Source of the DNA: Piliocolobus tephrosceles
Taxonomy: Eukaryota > Chordata > Mammalia > Primates > Cercopithecidae
DNA length: 64,000 nt
Direction: 5' to 3'
NCBI RefSeq assembly: GCF_002776525.5
Contig: NC_045443.1
Span: forward strand, 51,205,387-51,269,386
Shown here: piece after piece, positions 1-10,435 of the stretch
Position numbering within the stretch: position 1 is the first letter of the stretch
How the letters are laid out: each line of letters opens with the position of its first letter
Program-made: the position numbers and the translations under genes
The notes under the pieces: model-generated
The model's input: only the letters and a program-made list of their open reading frames with translations
The model's database searches: none
Told to the model about the DNA's origin: nothing

Positions 1-3000
1 TCGCTCTGGAACAGCAAAGCCTTAACCAAATAGTGGTTAAGGGGTTGTGAGGGGAGCTGAGCAATTACTGAAACTCGGCTTTCTCCGTAACAGGGATTTT
101 AACCCTCGTCCAGTGGCACAAAAGGGGCCGGCGGGGCAACCGCTCTTCTCTTGCTCAGAAAAGTGAGAATTGGGGGTGGTGGGGGCAGGGTCGGGCAGCT
201 ACGGTCGCGTCCAGGCAGCTGAGCACCCAGGCCAAGCGCTGAGACGGAGCACTGAGTCCTGCGGCTCCAGTGCTTGGGTCCCTGAGCAGCCTCCGGAGGC
301 ACCGAGCTGTAGTTGCGACGCAGCAGCCAGGAACAGAGTATGTGTATCTGTGTGCGAGGGTGGGTGAGTCACAAACATCCGCGCAGAGTTGGGGGATCTG
401 GGGAGAGAGAGGAAATAGAACACAACTCAGGAGGACCTCTGGAAAATATTGTCCCCTAATAAAAATTCCAGATCTCATCCCGCTCACTTCAAATATCCCT
501 CCCCAAGAAATTAATATATTTCCCAGAGCTGAATGGAACGCAAAAGTCAGCAAGGTGAGGCCTGCCCACGAACCTCTTCAGGCTGGGTCCAGTCCCACCC
601 ACCCTTTCCCCAGTTCAAAGCTCACAGACCCCCAGGCTTTCCCTGGCCTAAAGCGGAGTAAGGCTGGAGTGGTAGCTTTTAACTTGCCTAGGGAAATCCC
701 CAAGTGCCCAGGCTGCAATGCCACCCTTATCCTTGGGGACTCCAGGCCAGTGACTGCACCCCACTCAGGTCCAAGGCGCAGGCAGTAAATTTCTCTCCTA
801 TAATTAGCGCTATCAAAAGCATGTGTTTTGCACTGGGGAGGACTGGAGAAGCAAGTGGCAACTTTTCCTCTGTATTCTTTTTGTGTGTTTTTTGATTTCT
901 GTTTTTGAATCCACTAATTAAAGCCTCTCTGAAAGTGAAAATCTGCTCTTGACACCAAGCCCCTTCCGAATGCCTGATTCGGGAGGCCAGGGGGCCAGAG
1001 CAACAGCAAGGAGACCTGCAAGCCTGATGGGGTTGGGGCGGGGGTAGTGTTCTCTGATTTCTCTGGGCTGGTTTTATAGAAACAAAGAACAAGTTCTCTC
1101 CCCTCCTTCCCAAGACTTGTGCATATTTACAGAGCACAACTGCAGTTTTAATAAAACATCTGTTCTTGCTTCTGCTGATGAGCTTCCATAATTGTTTTCA
1201 GACAAATTTAACAGGAAAATATAAATATATTTAGAAAACTCTAAGTCCCAACTTTCCCCCTATAGACAGCCATTCTTTTGCCAAAAAATAAAATTAAATT
1301 AAATTAACATGAAATGGGAAAAGGAAAATATAATCCAATGGAGGGAAGATCGGGCTCATCTGACCTGCTCTCCCCCCTTGGAGCGAATCCTTTCAGCAAA
1401 TTTCAGCTGCATAATTAAAGATCTAAGAGAAAGAAGAGGGCTTCTTTCCTCAGGAATGAAAGGTAATGAAGGGGAGTGTGTTGAAAATTAATTTTGCCAA
1501 AAGTCTTTAAGCAGTGGAGGAATTTATTTGTATTTCTGTTTCCCCTTCTCTCCCCCTTCCAGCATTTCTGCCTTTTTCACCCAGCAGCTGGTTTCTGTTC
1601 ATTATAAATCGGCGAGACCTTTCAGTCTCTGCCCTCTGTTTAGGGATGTCATAAAACACTTAACTTTCCGGGGCTGAGGCTCACATTCTGCTTCTCAGGT
1701 CGCCAATCCCCCTGAGCCCACCGCCTTTAGGCCCCAATAGAGAATCTCCCCAACTTTGGGGCCCCTTTCCTCTCCAGACATGGTTGAGGAGGGGCTCAAG
1801 GAAACCTAGGCATCCTTGCTGGGGGCTGTAGTCCATGCTGCCCCAGAAGCCCCTTCTTTCTTCCAAGGTCCTTCCCTCCCCCACCCAGACATAAAAGAGA
1901 TTTTTAAGTACATAGAAAATCAACACTCACTGAAAGCGAAACCTCATTAAGACATCCTATCTTCCATCATTCAATTTGTTGTACATTGCAACAATTTAAT
2001 ATCTTGAAGGAAATATCACTGACATGATTTATCCCTCTAGCAATCTCTCTCTCTCTGAAACTGGAGTGGGGGGGACGGAGTTACTCTCTCTTCCGGCCTC
2101 TTCTACTTGTTACACCATTACCCTCAGGGCAGAAAGGAGGCTGGGAACTCTGAGAGAGGCTACTTGTGTCCTGGGGTGCACTGACTTGTTCCCTAGCTCA
2201 GCCCCCAGAGTACTCCTGCCTTGTTGTCTCTCCCCCACCTCTTGCCCTCCAGGGGGCCTAAAACCTCAGCCAGCTGTTAGAAACCTCTGCTCAGGCATGC
2301 CATGTATTCGAGGACAGCTGGATTATAGGGCAAAAAGCAACTCACATTGGTGTCTGTTTGTGTACCTGCCAAGTCACCCCAAAACGAGATAACTCATCTA
2401 AAAATTTTTTTTCTTAATTTAAAAATCCTCTTCTACCCTTTCCCCTTCATTGCCTTGGGGAGAAGAAAGTGTGGTCTAGAAGGAGGAACCTTCATAATTA
2501 TAGGAGTCTTTCCCCTTCCCTTCCAAATACCGACAAATTTCTGTCCTTTCTATGGGATTGGGGCTGTATTTTTTAAAACCAACACAAATTGTCTGACAGG
2601 AAGACTCTTCAACCCCCTAACGAGGTTCACGTATTAACTAACGTGTTATCTCCACCAGCTCCTGCACACTGTCTGCTTTTGGGTTCGAAACTTTATTTTT
2701 CCCTCCTAGCGACACTCCAGGGAAACCTTAACGTTACAGAAGATGAATAAACGAGTTTTTTCTCAGCATAGTCCCGTTTATGGCTTTATTGCTACCCATT
2801 GATTACTCCGCTTTGTTACACAGAAGGAAAAGATCATAAAATCCCGCGACATCCGGGTTCTTGTTATAACCAGTTTTCCCCCCCAACCCACCCAAAAATG
2901 GTGGGGGGGACGGAGAATATGAGCTTTCACTGCTCCCTGCACACTCCCCACCACCCCTCTTTGTCAACTCAAAGCATTTTCAGCCTATATCACGATATCA

Positions 3001-4310
3001 AATTAAGTTTGGACTAATCAGGAGAAAACCCCCATCTGCACACTTTCCGCTGTTTCAGTTCGCCTACTGCGGCTCTCTCAGAAGCCTCGGATTCAGCGGC
3101 CTTTTCGTAACCATCTCTTCCTTTTTTTTTTTTTTTTTTAGCCTCAAGATGGGGGGAAAAATGGGGGTTGAGGCTGCTAAGAGGCCTATCCCCACCAGGG
3201 GTGACTGGCACTTGGGTGAGAGCTCCTTAGAACCCCTTTCTGAAGTCTCCAAGCCTCATAGCTCAGGTCCAGGGGCGCCTCCACTGGCGGTGCCCTGAGT
3301 CTAGAGGGGGCAGGGGCTTCTGACCAAGGCAGGGGCTTGAGCTTGCAGGAAGCCAACTAACTGTCCATCAGAGCCCCACCAGCCTTCTCTTTCTGGCTGG
3401 ATCCTATGTGAATTACCCCACCGGCCCTCACTGGCTCCAAATCATAAATTCTCACCAACATAAACAGGAGTTGATGTCTCTAGAAAGATTCTCAGAGTTT
3501 TCGTTCTTCCTTTCTCTCTCTCTTTCTCTCTGTCTCTCCCCCTCCGGTGCCACCTCCCTACATTTTACTTCTTTTTTCTCCTTTTTCTATTGCATTTTTA
3601 TACATTTGCCCTTTTAGGCAGAAATGCTGGAAGAGTTTTCCCAAAAGAGGGGTCCTGAGGAGGAGGCAGAAGGGAACTAGGAGGCAAAGGAGAGCAGATG
3701 CGTGGCCCGCTTGCCCACTCTGCCACTGTACCCTGAAGTCTTGCCCCCTTAGACCTAGTTGTTCCCCACATCCCTCCCACATTCAAGACTCTCAGCCACA
3801 CTCTACTTACTCAGGGGAACAGTTTTCATGAAATTTCTTTCTACTTTTGATTTTTTTTTTTTTAATTATTGGAGAAAAAAATACTAGTTTAGTGATGGGA
3901 CTCACTCCATGGAGTGTCAAACCAGGATTTCCTGCAGAATTTCTGGGGACCCCCTCCTGTGCTGGGAGGGAGTTCCTTCTTCCTCCCATGGAGAAATCAG
4001 GGTGTAATTTTACAAGGGGGCAGATATAAAAGATGAAACCAAATTGAAAATACAGGGATTTATCTAGCCCTGCTCTGGCCACAGCACAGCAAAGTTAGCT
4101 GGGGCTAAGAGATTTCCTGGGAGTACAGCTCTCCTTACCTAAGTCCCAAGGCTCTGCTCAGGGACGTGCACCCCTCTTTCGCCACCAAACCAGTTCCCCT
4201 ACATATATATTTTTAAAAGAAATCCAAGTCTTACTTTCAAAGCACACACTTAGTCTCAACTAGGGAATCAACAGAAGCAGAAGCGATTTTTTTCCCCCTT
4301 CTTGACATCT
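1..4310. other. Intergenic region upstream of HOXC6
   Basis: No coding exon is recognisable here. The short open frames lack homeobox or other domain similarity. The stretch is mostly unique, without Alus, as expected inside a Hox cluster. It holds a poly-T run (3121-3139), a CTTT/CTCT pyrimidine tract (about 3507-3541) and AT-rich blocks with TTTATGG and TTTATTG motifs (about 2755-2800), which could be homeodomain or CDX binding sites. In human, a non-coding exon shared by long HOXC6, HOXC5 and HOXC4 transcripts lies further upstream; I do not see it in this window, so this stretch would be intronic to those transcripts. That last point is recalled knowledge. Confidence 0.6.
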
Positions 4311-4317
4311 GGCTTGC

Positions 4318-4410
4318 GATTGGCTGGGAGGGGGTCAGCTGACTTTGTCATTTTGTCTGTCCTGGATTGGAGCCGTCCCTATAACCATCTAGTTCCGAGT
4401 ACAAACTGGA
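4318..4410 (+). promoter_or_regulatory. HOXC6: HOXC6 proximal promoter
   Basis: Two inverted CCAAT boxes (GATTGGCTGGG at 4318-4328 and ATTGG at 4366-4370) flank a palindromic E-box GTCAGCTGAC at 4334-4343. A TATAA-like element at 4380-4384 lies about 80 bp before the start codon, so initiation is expected near 4405-4415. This would be the internal promoter giving the full-length protein. The exact start site is inferred. Confidence 0.6.
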
Positions 4411-4462
4411 GACAGAAATAAATATTAAAGAAATCATAGCCCGACCAGGTAAAGGCAAAGGG

Positions 4463-5909
4463 ATGAATTCCTACTTCACTAACCCTTCCTTATCCTGCCA
4501 CCTCGCCGGGGGCCAGGACGTCCTCCCCAACGTCGCCCTCAATTCCACCGCCTATGATCCAGTGAGGCATTTCTCGACCTATGGAGCGGCCGTTGCCCAG
4601 AACCGGATCTACTCGACTCCCTTTTATTCGCCACAGGAGAATGTCGTGTTCAGTTCCAGCCGGGGGCCGTATGACTATGGATCTAATTCCTTTTACCAGG
4701 AGAAAGACATGCTCTCAAACTGCAGACAAAACACCTTAGGACATAACACACAGACCTCAATCGCTCAGGATTTTAGTTCTGAGCAGGGCAGGACTGCGCC
4801 CCAGGACCAGAAAGCCAGTATCCAGATTTACCCCTGGATGCAGCGAATGAATTCGCACAGTGGTGAGTTTTACAGCTCCGAGATATAAATTAAATAAACT
4901 GAACTGGCTTTATGACCGGCTTCCCTAGAAGAACGGGCGGAGAGAGTTTTTTATGGCCCCATAAAAACAATCACGCTCGTCTCCTTGCCGAGACAGGCCC
5001 CCTCTTCTGCCCCCTCAGCTCGCCTCCCGCTCGCTTGCAGGGGCCTGGCCCCCTTGGCCCCTGACGGATTGGAGGTCTCCAAGACGAGCTGAGGGGGCAG
5101 GAACAGGGCAGGGGATGATGAGGGGAGGGAGCAGAAGATGGGGGAGCCCCCCAAAGTGGAGTCAGTCTGAGGAGAAGGGAGGGGAAGAGGAGAGGCAGAG
5201 AAGTGGGGAGAAGTTTCCAAGAAACTAGGATACTTGGGGAGATGGGGGAGCCCAGTCCTTGAGAAAGGGGGCCCTCATCCCCATTATCTGGAATTTTTCA
5301 AAAATCAGCTTTTAGACTTGCAGCTTTCCGTTTGCCTTTTGCCCCCCCCCCCCCCCCCCCACCCACCCCACACACCTTTCTTTGGGACACACACGTCCCA
5401 CCTATGGGAGGTCTGAATGAAGTTGGGGTCCTGGCTGTACCCCCAGTGGGGGTGGGGCAGGGCAAACGGGAAAAGGCTAGAGCCCTAATGGGGCTGCGAG
5501 CTGCTGGCCAGGTTGGGAGGGTCAGGACTTTGCTAGGCGAAATAGTCTGCAGAGAACGCCTTGCTGATTGCTTTTAGTGTGTTTTGTGCCCGGATCTTTA
5601 GGGGTCGGCTACGGAGCGGACCGGAGGCGCGGCCGCCAGATCTACTCGCGGTACCAGACCCTGGAACTGGAGAAGGAATTTCACTTCAATCGCTACCTAA
5701 CGCGGCGCCGGCGCATCGAGATCGCCAACGCGCTTTGCCTGACCGAGCGACAGATCAAAATCTGGTTCCAGAACCGCCGGATGAAGTGGAAAAAAGAATC
5801 CAATCTTACGTCCACTCTCTCGGGGGGCGGCGGAGGGGCGACCGCCGACAGCCTGGGCGGAAAAGAGGAAAAGCGAGAAGAAACAGAAGAGGAGAAGCAG
5901 AAAGAGTGA
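4463..5909 (+). CDS. HOXC6: HOXC6, homeobox protein Hox-C6 (two exons)
   Basis: Coding exons are 4463-4862 and 5602-5909, with donor G|GTGAGT at 4863 and acceptor TTTAG ending at 5601. They join to 235 codons, the known HOXC6 length. The start MNSYFTNPSL is the conserved Hox6-8 amino terminus. The PBX-contacting hexapeptide IYPWMQ is at residues 122-127. The homeodomain spans residues 141-200 with recognition helix IKIWFQNRRMKWKK (Q50, N51). The tail is glycine-rich, then rich in Glu and Lys (about residues 205-235). The product is a nuclear DNA-binding transcription factor that acts with PBX/MEIS in thoracic and limb patterning. It is the first of three tandem HOXC genes here, with HOXC5 about 3.1 kb downstream. 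A shorter 153-residue form starting at M83 (codon at 4709) is known from long upstream-promoter transcripts. No damage is seen. Confidence 0.98.
4635..4711 (+). promoter_or_regulatory. HOXC6: Candidate internal splice acceptor and start of the short HOXC6 isoform
   Basis: Inside exon 1, a pyrimidine-rich stretch ends in CCACAG at 4631-4636 and reads as a 3' splice site. Splicing an upstream non-coding exon here would remove the normal start and leave M83 at 4709-4711 as the in-frame start of the 153-residue form. One out-of-frame ATG (4641) would precede M83 on such a transcript. The short form is established for HOXC6; this acceptor position is my inference. Confidence 0.4.
4863..5601 (+). 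other. HOXC6: HOXC6 intron, with inverted TTTTATGG pair
   Basis: This 739-bp intron separates the hexapeptide exon from the homeobox exon. Near its 5' end, 4948-4967 is an inverted repeat with 9-bp arms TTTTTATGG and CCATAAAAA around two cytosines, i.e. two CDX/posterior-Hox-type sites facing each other. A run of about 20 C lies at 5341-5361, a likely sequencing and length-variation hotspot. Confidence 0.75.
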
Positions 5910-6770
5910 CCAGGACTGTCCCTGCCACCCCTCTCTCCCTTTCTCCCTCGCTCCCCCCCAACTCTGCCCTAATCACACACTCTGTATTTATCACTGGCAC
6001 AATTGATGTGTTTTGAGTCCCTAAAACAAAATTAGGGAGCCAAACGTGGACCTGAAAGTCAGCTCTGGACCCCCTCCCTCACCGCACAACTCTCTTTCAC
6101 CACGCGCCTCCTCCTCCTCGCTCCCTTGCTAGCTCCTTCTCGGCTTGTCTGCAGGCCCCTTTCCCCGTCCAGGCCTTGGGGGCTCGGACCCTGAACTCAG
6201 ACTCTACAGATTGCCCTCCAAGTGAGGACTTGGCTCCCCCAACTCCCTCGACGCCCCCACCCCCGCACCCCGTGCAGAGGGCCGGCACCCGGGCCTGGGG
6301 CCTCTGCTTCGGGCCTCAGGGCCCGGCTTGGCAGCCGGGGAGGGCCAAGAGGCCCAAGGAGGGCGCGCCTTGGCTCCACACCAACCCCCAGGGCCTCCCC
6401 ACAGTCCCTGCCCAGCCCCTCTGCCCCAGCAAATGCCCAGCCCAGGCAAATTGTATTTAATGAATCCTGGGGGTCATTATGGCATTTTACAAACTGTGAC
6501 CGTTTCTGTGTGAATATTTTTAGCTGTATTTGTGGTCTCTGTATTTATATTTATGTTTAGCACCGTCAGTGTTCCTATTCCATTTCAAAAAGGAAAAAAA
6601 AAAAAGAGGGAAAATTACAAAAAGAGAGAAAAAAAGTGAATGACGTTTGTTTAGCCAGTAGGATAAAATAAATAAATAAATAAATCCCCTCGTGTTACCC
6701 TCCTGTATAAATCCAACCTCTGGGTCCGTTCTCGAATATTTAATAAAACTGATATTATTTTTAAAAGTTT
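5910..6770 (+). other. HOXC6: HOXC6 3' untranslated region
   Basis: The sequence from the stop codon to the polyadenylation site is first C-rich (to about 6440) and then AT-rich, with TTTTTAGCTGTATTTGT-like U-rich stretches and an (AAAT)n run at about 6664-6686. No further gene is seen. Confidence 0.75.
6742..6747 (+). terminator. HOXC6: HOXC6 polyadenylation signal
   Basis: This is a canonical AATAAA about 835 bases after the HOXC6 stop, in AT-rich sequence and followed by a TTTTTAAAAGTTT stretch. Cleavage is expected at about 6765-6775. It is the last AATAAA before GC-rich intergenic DNA starts. Confidence 0.75.
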
Positions 6771-6779
6771 ATACTGGGA

Positions 6780-8670
6780 ATTCTGTTAATTCGCTCGCCC
6801 GCCGGCCTCGGGATGAGAGCTGGAGCAGGCTCCAAGCGCTCCCGCGCCTGCCCGCCGCCTGCAAGCCCACAGCCCTCCGCACTCGCCATCCCCGGAGCCC
6901 AGGCGCCCGGCCCCGGCCTTCTGTTGGTTCTCGCGATCGCACTGGAGGGCCTGGGAGGCCTCTCTGAGCTCCTGCGCGGAGCAACACACACACCCTGCGG
7001 CAAAAAGGCCGCGTAGGATTTTGTTCCGGGGGGAGCCCGGATCAGTCGGCTTGGGCACCAGCCCCACGCAGGCCTTTCTTCCTTTCTGTGGCGCCGGGAT
7101 CCTAGGCGTCCGAACCCCGAGGCGTCCCGAAAGACCAGTAAAGAAGCACTATCCAGGCACCAGGGTCTCCTCCGCCCACTCCCGGGAGTTGGAGGTGGGG
7201 GGCGCCTTGAGAGCAAGCCCCAGGCCCGCGCCAAGCCGGCTGTTGCGAAACGTGGCGGAGGCGGAGAGCGGAGGGAAAGAGAAGACAGCGGGACTGGAGC
7301 CCTGTCGGCAGGGATTGAGCGATTCAAGGACATCTTGAGAGAGAAAGCCTGGAAACTGAGCTCTCGCCGGTTCTGGGACTCCTGACGTGGCCGGGACAAA
7401 ATTCCTTCTTCATTACAGCTCCAGCCGGGCTGGTTCCTTACTCTTCTCTCCTCAAACGGGTGAAGAGGCGGGTGAGGAGCGCAGCCGGACCCTAACCGTT
7501 TATCAACCCTGGCCTTCTTTCTCCAAGCCTGACCAGAGAAACCTGAGTGGGCCTACGGGGAGAGGTGTTGAGGGGGGTCTCCGGAGGGAAAAAATCCGCC
7601 AGAGTGTTCCAGGCCCTTCAGATTCCCTCCAGTACCCCCACCCTCGCCTCCAGCGCCTCCACCAGTGAGGAGGGGGCCTTCTGGCGGGGGCGGAGATTTC
7701 CTGGGAAGAAGCAGGCGGGAAAGTATGAGATTTGGGGCTACTGGGGAAGAGGATGGGGCCGAATGGCTGCAGATACCCTGCGAAGGCTACCCAGGCGCCT
7801 GCCCTGCCCACCTCCCAGTCCGCCCCATTCCTCTTGGTAGCTCAGAAATTGCTCTCCTGTGGATCTTATGGATTCAGGTCCATGGAAAGCCTGGCCCAGA
7901 GACCTTTTCCCCAAAGGTCACAAAACGGGCCTTTTCCTCTGCCGTGTTCACGTAATATTTGTGGAGGCTTCAATCTTGCTTCTCCATGCCCTCAATTAAC
8001 ATCTATTTTCTGTCTAAAACCTCTGACATAGGTACCACATAAGGATCGCACACAGGGAGACAGAGCAGTCCTCTAGACCATTGTCTGCTCTGTCCGTGTC
8101 CACGCACACACTTGAAAATTGCCTTGTTGCCACTCTGGGGACCATAGCATGGTGAGGTCTAGCCAACTCCACCTGGCTCCTCACCTCCAGATCCATCCCA
8201 GACAGCCCGCAGCACCCTCAGCTTCATGACCCCCCTATCTTGTTCTGACCACTCAGGATCCCTCCACCTGGGCGTCCTGTCTATCTCTCCAGAGGCTAAT
8301 TCTACTTTCTCTTGCTGATAGGCACCTCTTCTGCAGTAGTGGGGCCTTAGGGCCTGCGAGGGACTTCTACCTTTGGTTTAGGGAACCTAAGTTAAACCCC
8401 ATTGGGTCTCCAGCCTGGACATGGGCCACCCTACCAAACTAAATCTCCTTTCCTCAGCCATTTTTGAAGATTGGAAGACCCTGGCGGTTGGGAGAACGGG
8501 GCTATTCATTACAAAAAGCACTCTGGGCATTATAGGTGGAGCCTCATCTTTTCCCAATTTTAAATAGAATTTAAAAGGCTAGCTCAGAGGTTGCTCCAAC
8601 AACCAGCTTCTCCTTCACAGTGCAGGAAATTCAGCTACCGGAAAGCAAGCTGGTGCTCCAGGATGCAATT
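6780..8670. other. HOXC6-HOXC5 intergenic region
   Basis: The first part (about 6785-7300) is CpG-rich, with open frames on both strands that are by-products of the composition. From 7300 to 8670 the sequence is unique and unremarkable, with no transposons. No gene is seen. Confidence 0.6.
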
Positions 8671-8678
8671 CCTCCATA

Positions 8679-8698
8679 TAGGCACCAGGTGTCGCTGT
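8679..8698 (+). promoter_or_regulatory. CTCF-like site between HOXC6 and HOXC5
   Basis: The sequence TAGGCACCAGGTGTCGCTG at 8679-8697 resembles the CTCF core (CCACCAGGGGGCGCTR class). It keeps CACCAGG, a G two bases later and CGCTG, with T replacing G at two positions. It lies about 360 bp before the HOXC5 start. The paralogous HOXA5-HOXA6 interval is known to hold a CTCF boundary, which raises its plausibility. Occupancy is not shown here. Confidence 0.5.
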
Positions 8699-8875
8699 GG
8701 GCTTGTTGTCCCGGCTACCCCCAATTCCAAGAACCATTTTTTTTTCCTCCCCCTTCCTTCTTTCTCACTCCCTCTCCCCCTTGGTTGGGCTTTGCCAACA
8801 TATCGAGATGCGTTTCGCCGGCTTCCATCACTAACCTCCCGGAGGTCATCAAGCCAAATTTATGAGTGGCCGCTC

Positions 8876-8930
8876 GAGTCACGTGACTCTATTTAAGGCT
8901 CCCTTATTTGGGAAGAGCGCATAGGATAAA
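8876..8930 (+). promoter_or_regulatory. HOXC5: HOXC5 proximal promoter
   Basis: A perfect 14-bp palindrome GAGTCACGTGACTC (8876-8889), centred on a CACGTG E-box, runs directly into a TATA-like CTATTTAAGG (8889-8898). Initiation is expected near 8920-8930, leaving about 125 bases of leader. The palindrome suits USF, TFE or MITF-type bHLH-ZIP dimers; the factor is inferred. Confidence 0.6.
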
Positions 8931-9051
8931 GAAAGAGATATCTCCACCTATAAATTGTGCACTTTGGAGAACAAAAAACCCCTCAACTTCAAAGAGTCAC
9001 AAATCACCCTTAATCAAAAAGGGTGCAGAAATTTTTTGGGCCCTCCCCGCC

Positions 9052-10435
9052 ATGAGCTCCTACGTAGCCAATTCATTCTATAAGCAGAGCCCCAATATCC
9101 CTGCCTATAACATGCAAACTTGTGGGAACTATGGATCGGCCTCAGAGGTGCAGGCATCCAGGTACTGCTACGGCGGATTGGACTTAAGCATCACTTTCCC
9201 ACCGCCTGCGCCTTCCAACTCTCTCCACGGGGTAGACATGGCTGCCAACCCCCGGGCTCACCCCGACCGCCCCGCCTGCAGCGCCGCGGCCGCTCCGGGA
9301 CACGCTCTGGGCAGAGACGAAGCGGCTCCTCTGAACCCCGGGATGTACAGTCAGAAGGCGGCTCGCCCGGCGCTGGAGGAGCGAGCTAAGAGCAGTGGGG
9401 AGATCAAAGAGGAGCAGGCGCAGACAGGGCAGCCCGCCGGACTGAGCCAGCCACCGGCCCCGCCACAGATTTACCCGTGGATGACCAAACTGCACATGAG
9501 CCACGGTAAACTTTAGGACTTCATTTTGCGCGCTCGGGTCCGCCTGGGTTTTATAGGCCATGCGGGGCAAATAAAGAAAAAAAACCTGCGGCCATAAATT
9601 TTACGATCCAGGCATCAATGGCTCGTAAAACTGTCCACTAAAAGGCTTAGAGGCTGTGTGCGCCCAAATTTACGACGACATAATTGGATCATAGGAACAA
9701 AACGTGTATAAAAGGCAATATTCAATTTTTGGGGGAGAGGGAGGGAGTTAAAAAAATAGAGGGATCTGTAGGGTGAGGAGCGCGGGGCTCCCGAGCGGGG
9801 ATCCCCCCGCTGCTCCCTCCCTCCCTCCCCTGCGGAGCCGGCTCCGCCGGCGCTCGCGGCTCCGGAGGATTCCAGCGACTCGGGAGGGGCGGGAGGGGGG
9901 TCCCCGGTGCTCGGATCTCGAGGGTGCTTATTGTTCGGTCCGAGCCTGGGTCTCCCTCTTCCCCCCAACCCCCCGCCCTCAGCCCCTCCGGCTGCAAAGA
10001 GAAGGCTGCGGTGGAAAGTTTCCTGCCTGGGCGGAGGCGCCTCTCCCGGGGCTGGGCTGGGCCGGGCCAGGCCGGCCCGCCTGCGGCCCGCGGGGCCTGT
10101 CTTGCGGCTCTCGCCTCCTCTCCCTCCGGCCGCGGGTGGGGGTCTGGGGCTGGGGTGGGGACGGGGGAGCGCTGCACGCTATTCACCCCTTCCTGGCTTG
10201 GGGTGGGGTTTATGTTCCAGAGACGGACGGCAAGCGGTCCCGAACCAGTTACACGCGCTACCAGACTCTGGAACTCGAGAAAGAATTCCACTTTAACCGC
10301 TACCTCACTCGCCGCAGGCGCATAGAGATCGCCAACAACTTGTGTCTCAATGAGAGACAGATCAAGATCTGGTTCCAGAACCGCAGGATGAAGTGGAAGA
10401 AAGATTCCAAAATGAAAAGCAAAGAGGCTCTTTAG
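9052..10435 (+). CDS. HOXC5: HOXC5, homeobox protein Hox-C5 (two exons)
   Basis: Coding exons are 9052-9505 and 10221-10435, joined across donor G|GTAAAC and acceptor TGTTCCAG to give 222 codons, the known length. The frame stays open upstream to 8908, but MSSYVANSFY at 9052 matches the Hox5 amino terminus and has a good CCGCCATGA context, so I start there. The middle is Ala/Pro-rich (about residues 55-135). The hexapeptide IYPWM begins at residue 140 and the homeodomain is about 155-214, with IKIWFQNRRMKWKK and a short MKSKEAL tail typical of Hox5. It is a nuclear transcription factor acting with PBX cofactors in cervical/upper-thoracic patterning. Its intron hosts miR-615. No disabling change is seen. 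Confidence 0.98.
9506..10220 (+). other. HOXC5: HOXC5 intron with homeodomain-site cluster and miR-615
   Basis: This 715-bp intron opens with an AT-rich stretch (9550-9720) packed with posterior-Hox/CDX-type motifs: CCATAAA 9592-9598, TTTTACGA 9599-9606, TCGTAAAA 9623-9630 and TTTACGA 9669-9675. A TATAAAAG follows at 9707-9714. The rest is very GC-rich and holds the miR-615 hairpin. The antisense open frames across it reflect GC content only. Confidence 0.75.
9879..9972 (+). ncRNA. MIR615: miR-615 precursor hairpin
   Basis: The sequence matches the known mammalian miR-615 stem-loop in the HOXC5 intron. The 5p arm is 9896-9917 (starting GGGGGTCCCCGG) and the 3p arm is 9939-9960 (TCCGAGCCTGGG followed by TCTCCCTCTT). 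The arms pair around the loop at about 9918-9938. The mature RNA is loaded into Argonaute and represses target mRNAs. It is co-oriented with HOXC5 and could be processed from its intron; a TATAAAAG 165 bases upstream (9707-9714) could give it its own start. No change in the 3p seed (CCGAGCC) is visible. Confidence 0.95.

Noticed and set aside
6761..7399. 212-codon minus-strand frame downstream of HOXC6
   Set aside because: It lies in CpG-rich DNA, has no recognisable domain and overlaps several other random frames.
9722..10291. 189-codon minus-strand frame in HOXC5
   Set aside because: It is antisense to the intron, miR-615 and homeobox exon, and is explained by GC content and the stop-poor antisense of the homeobox.
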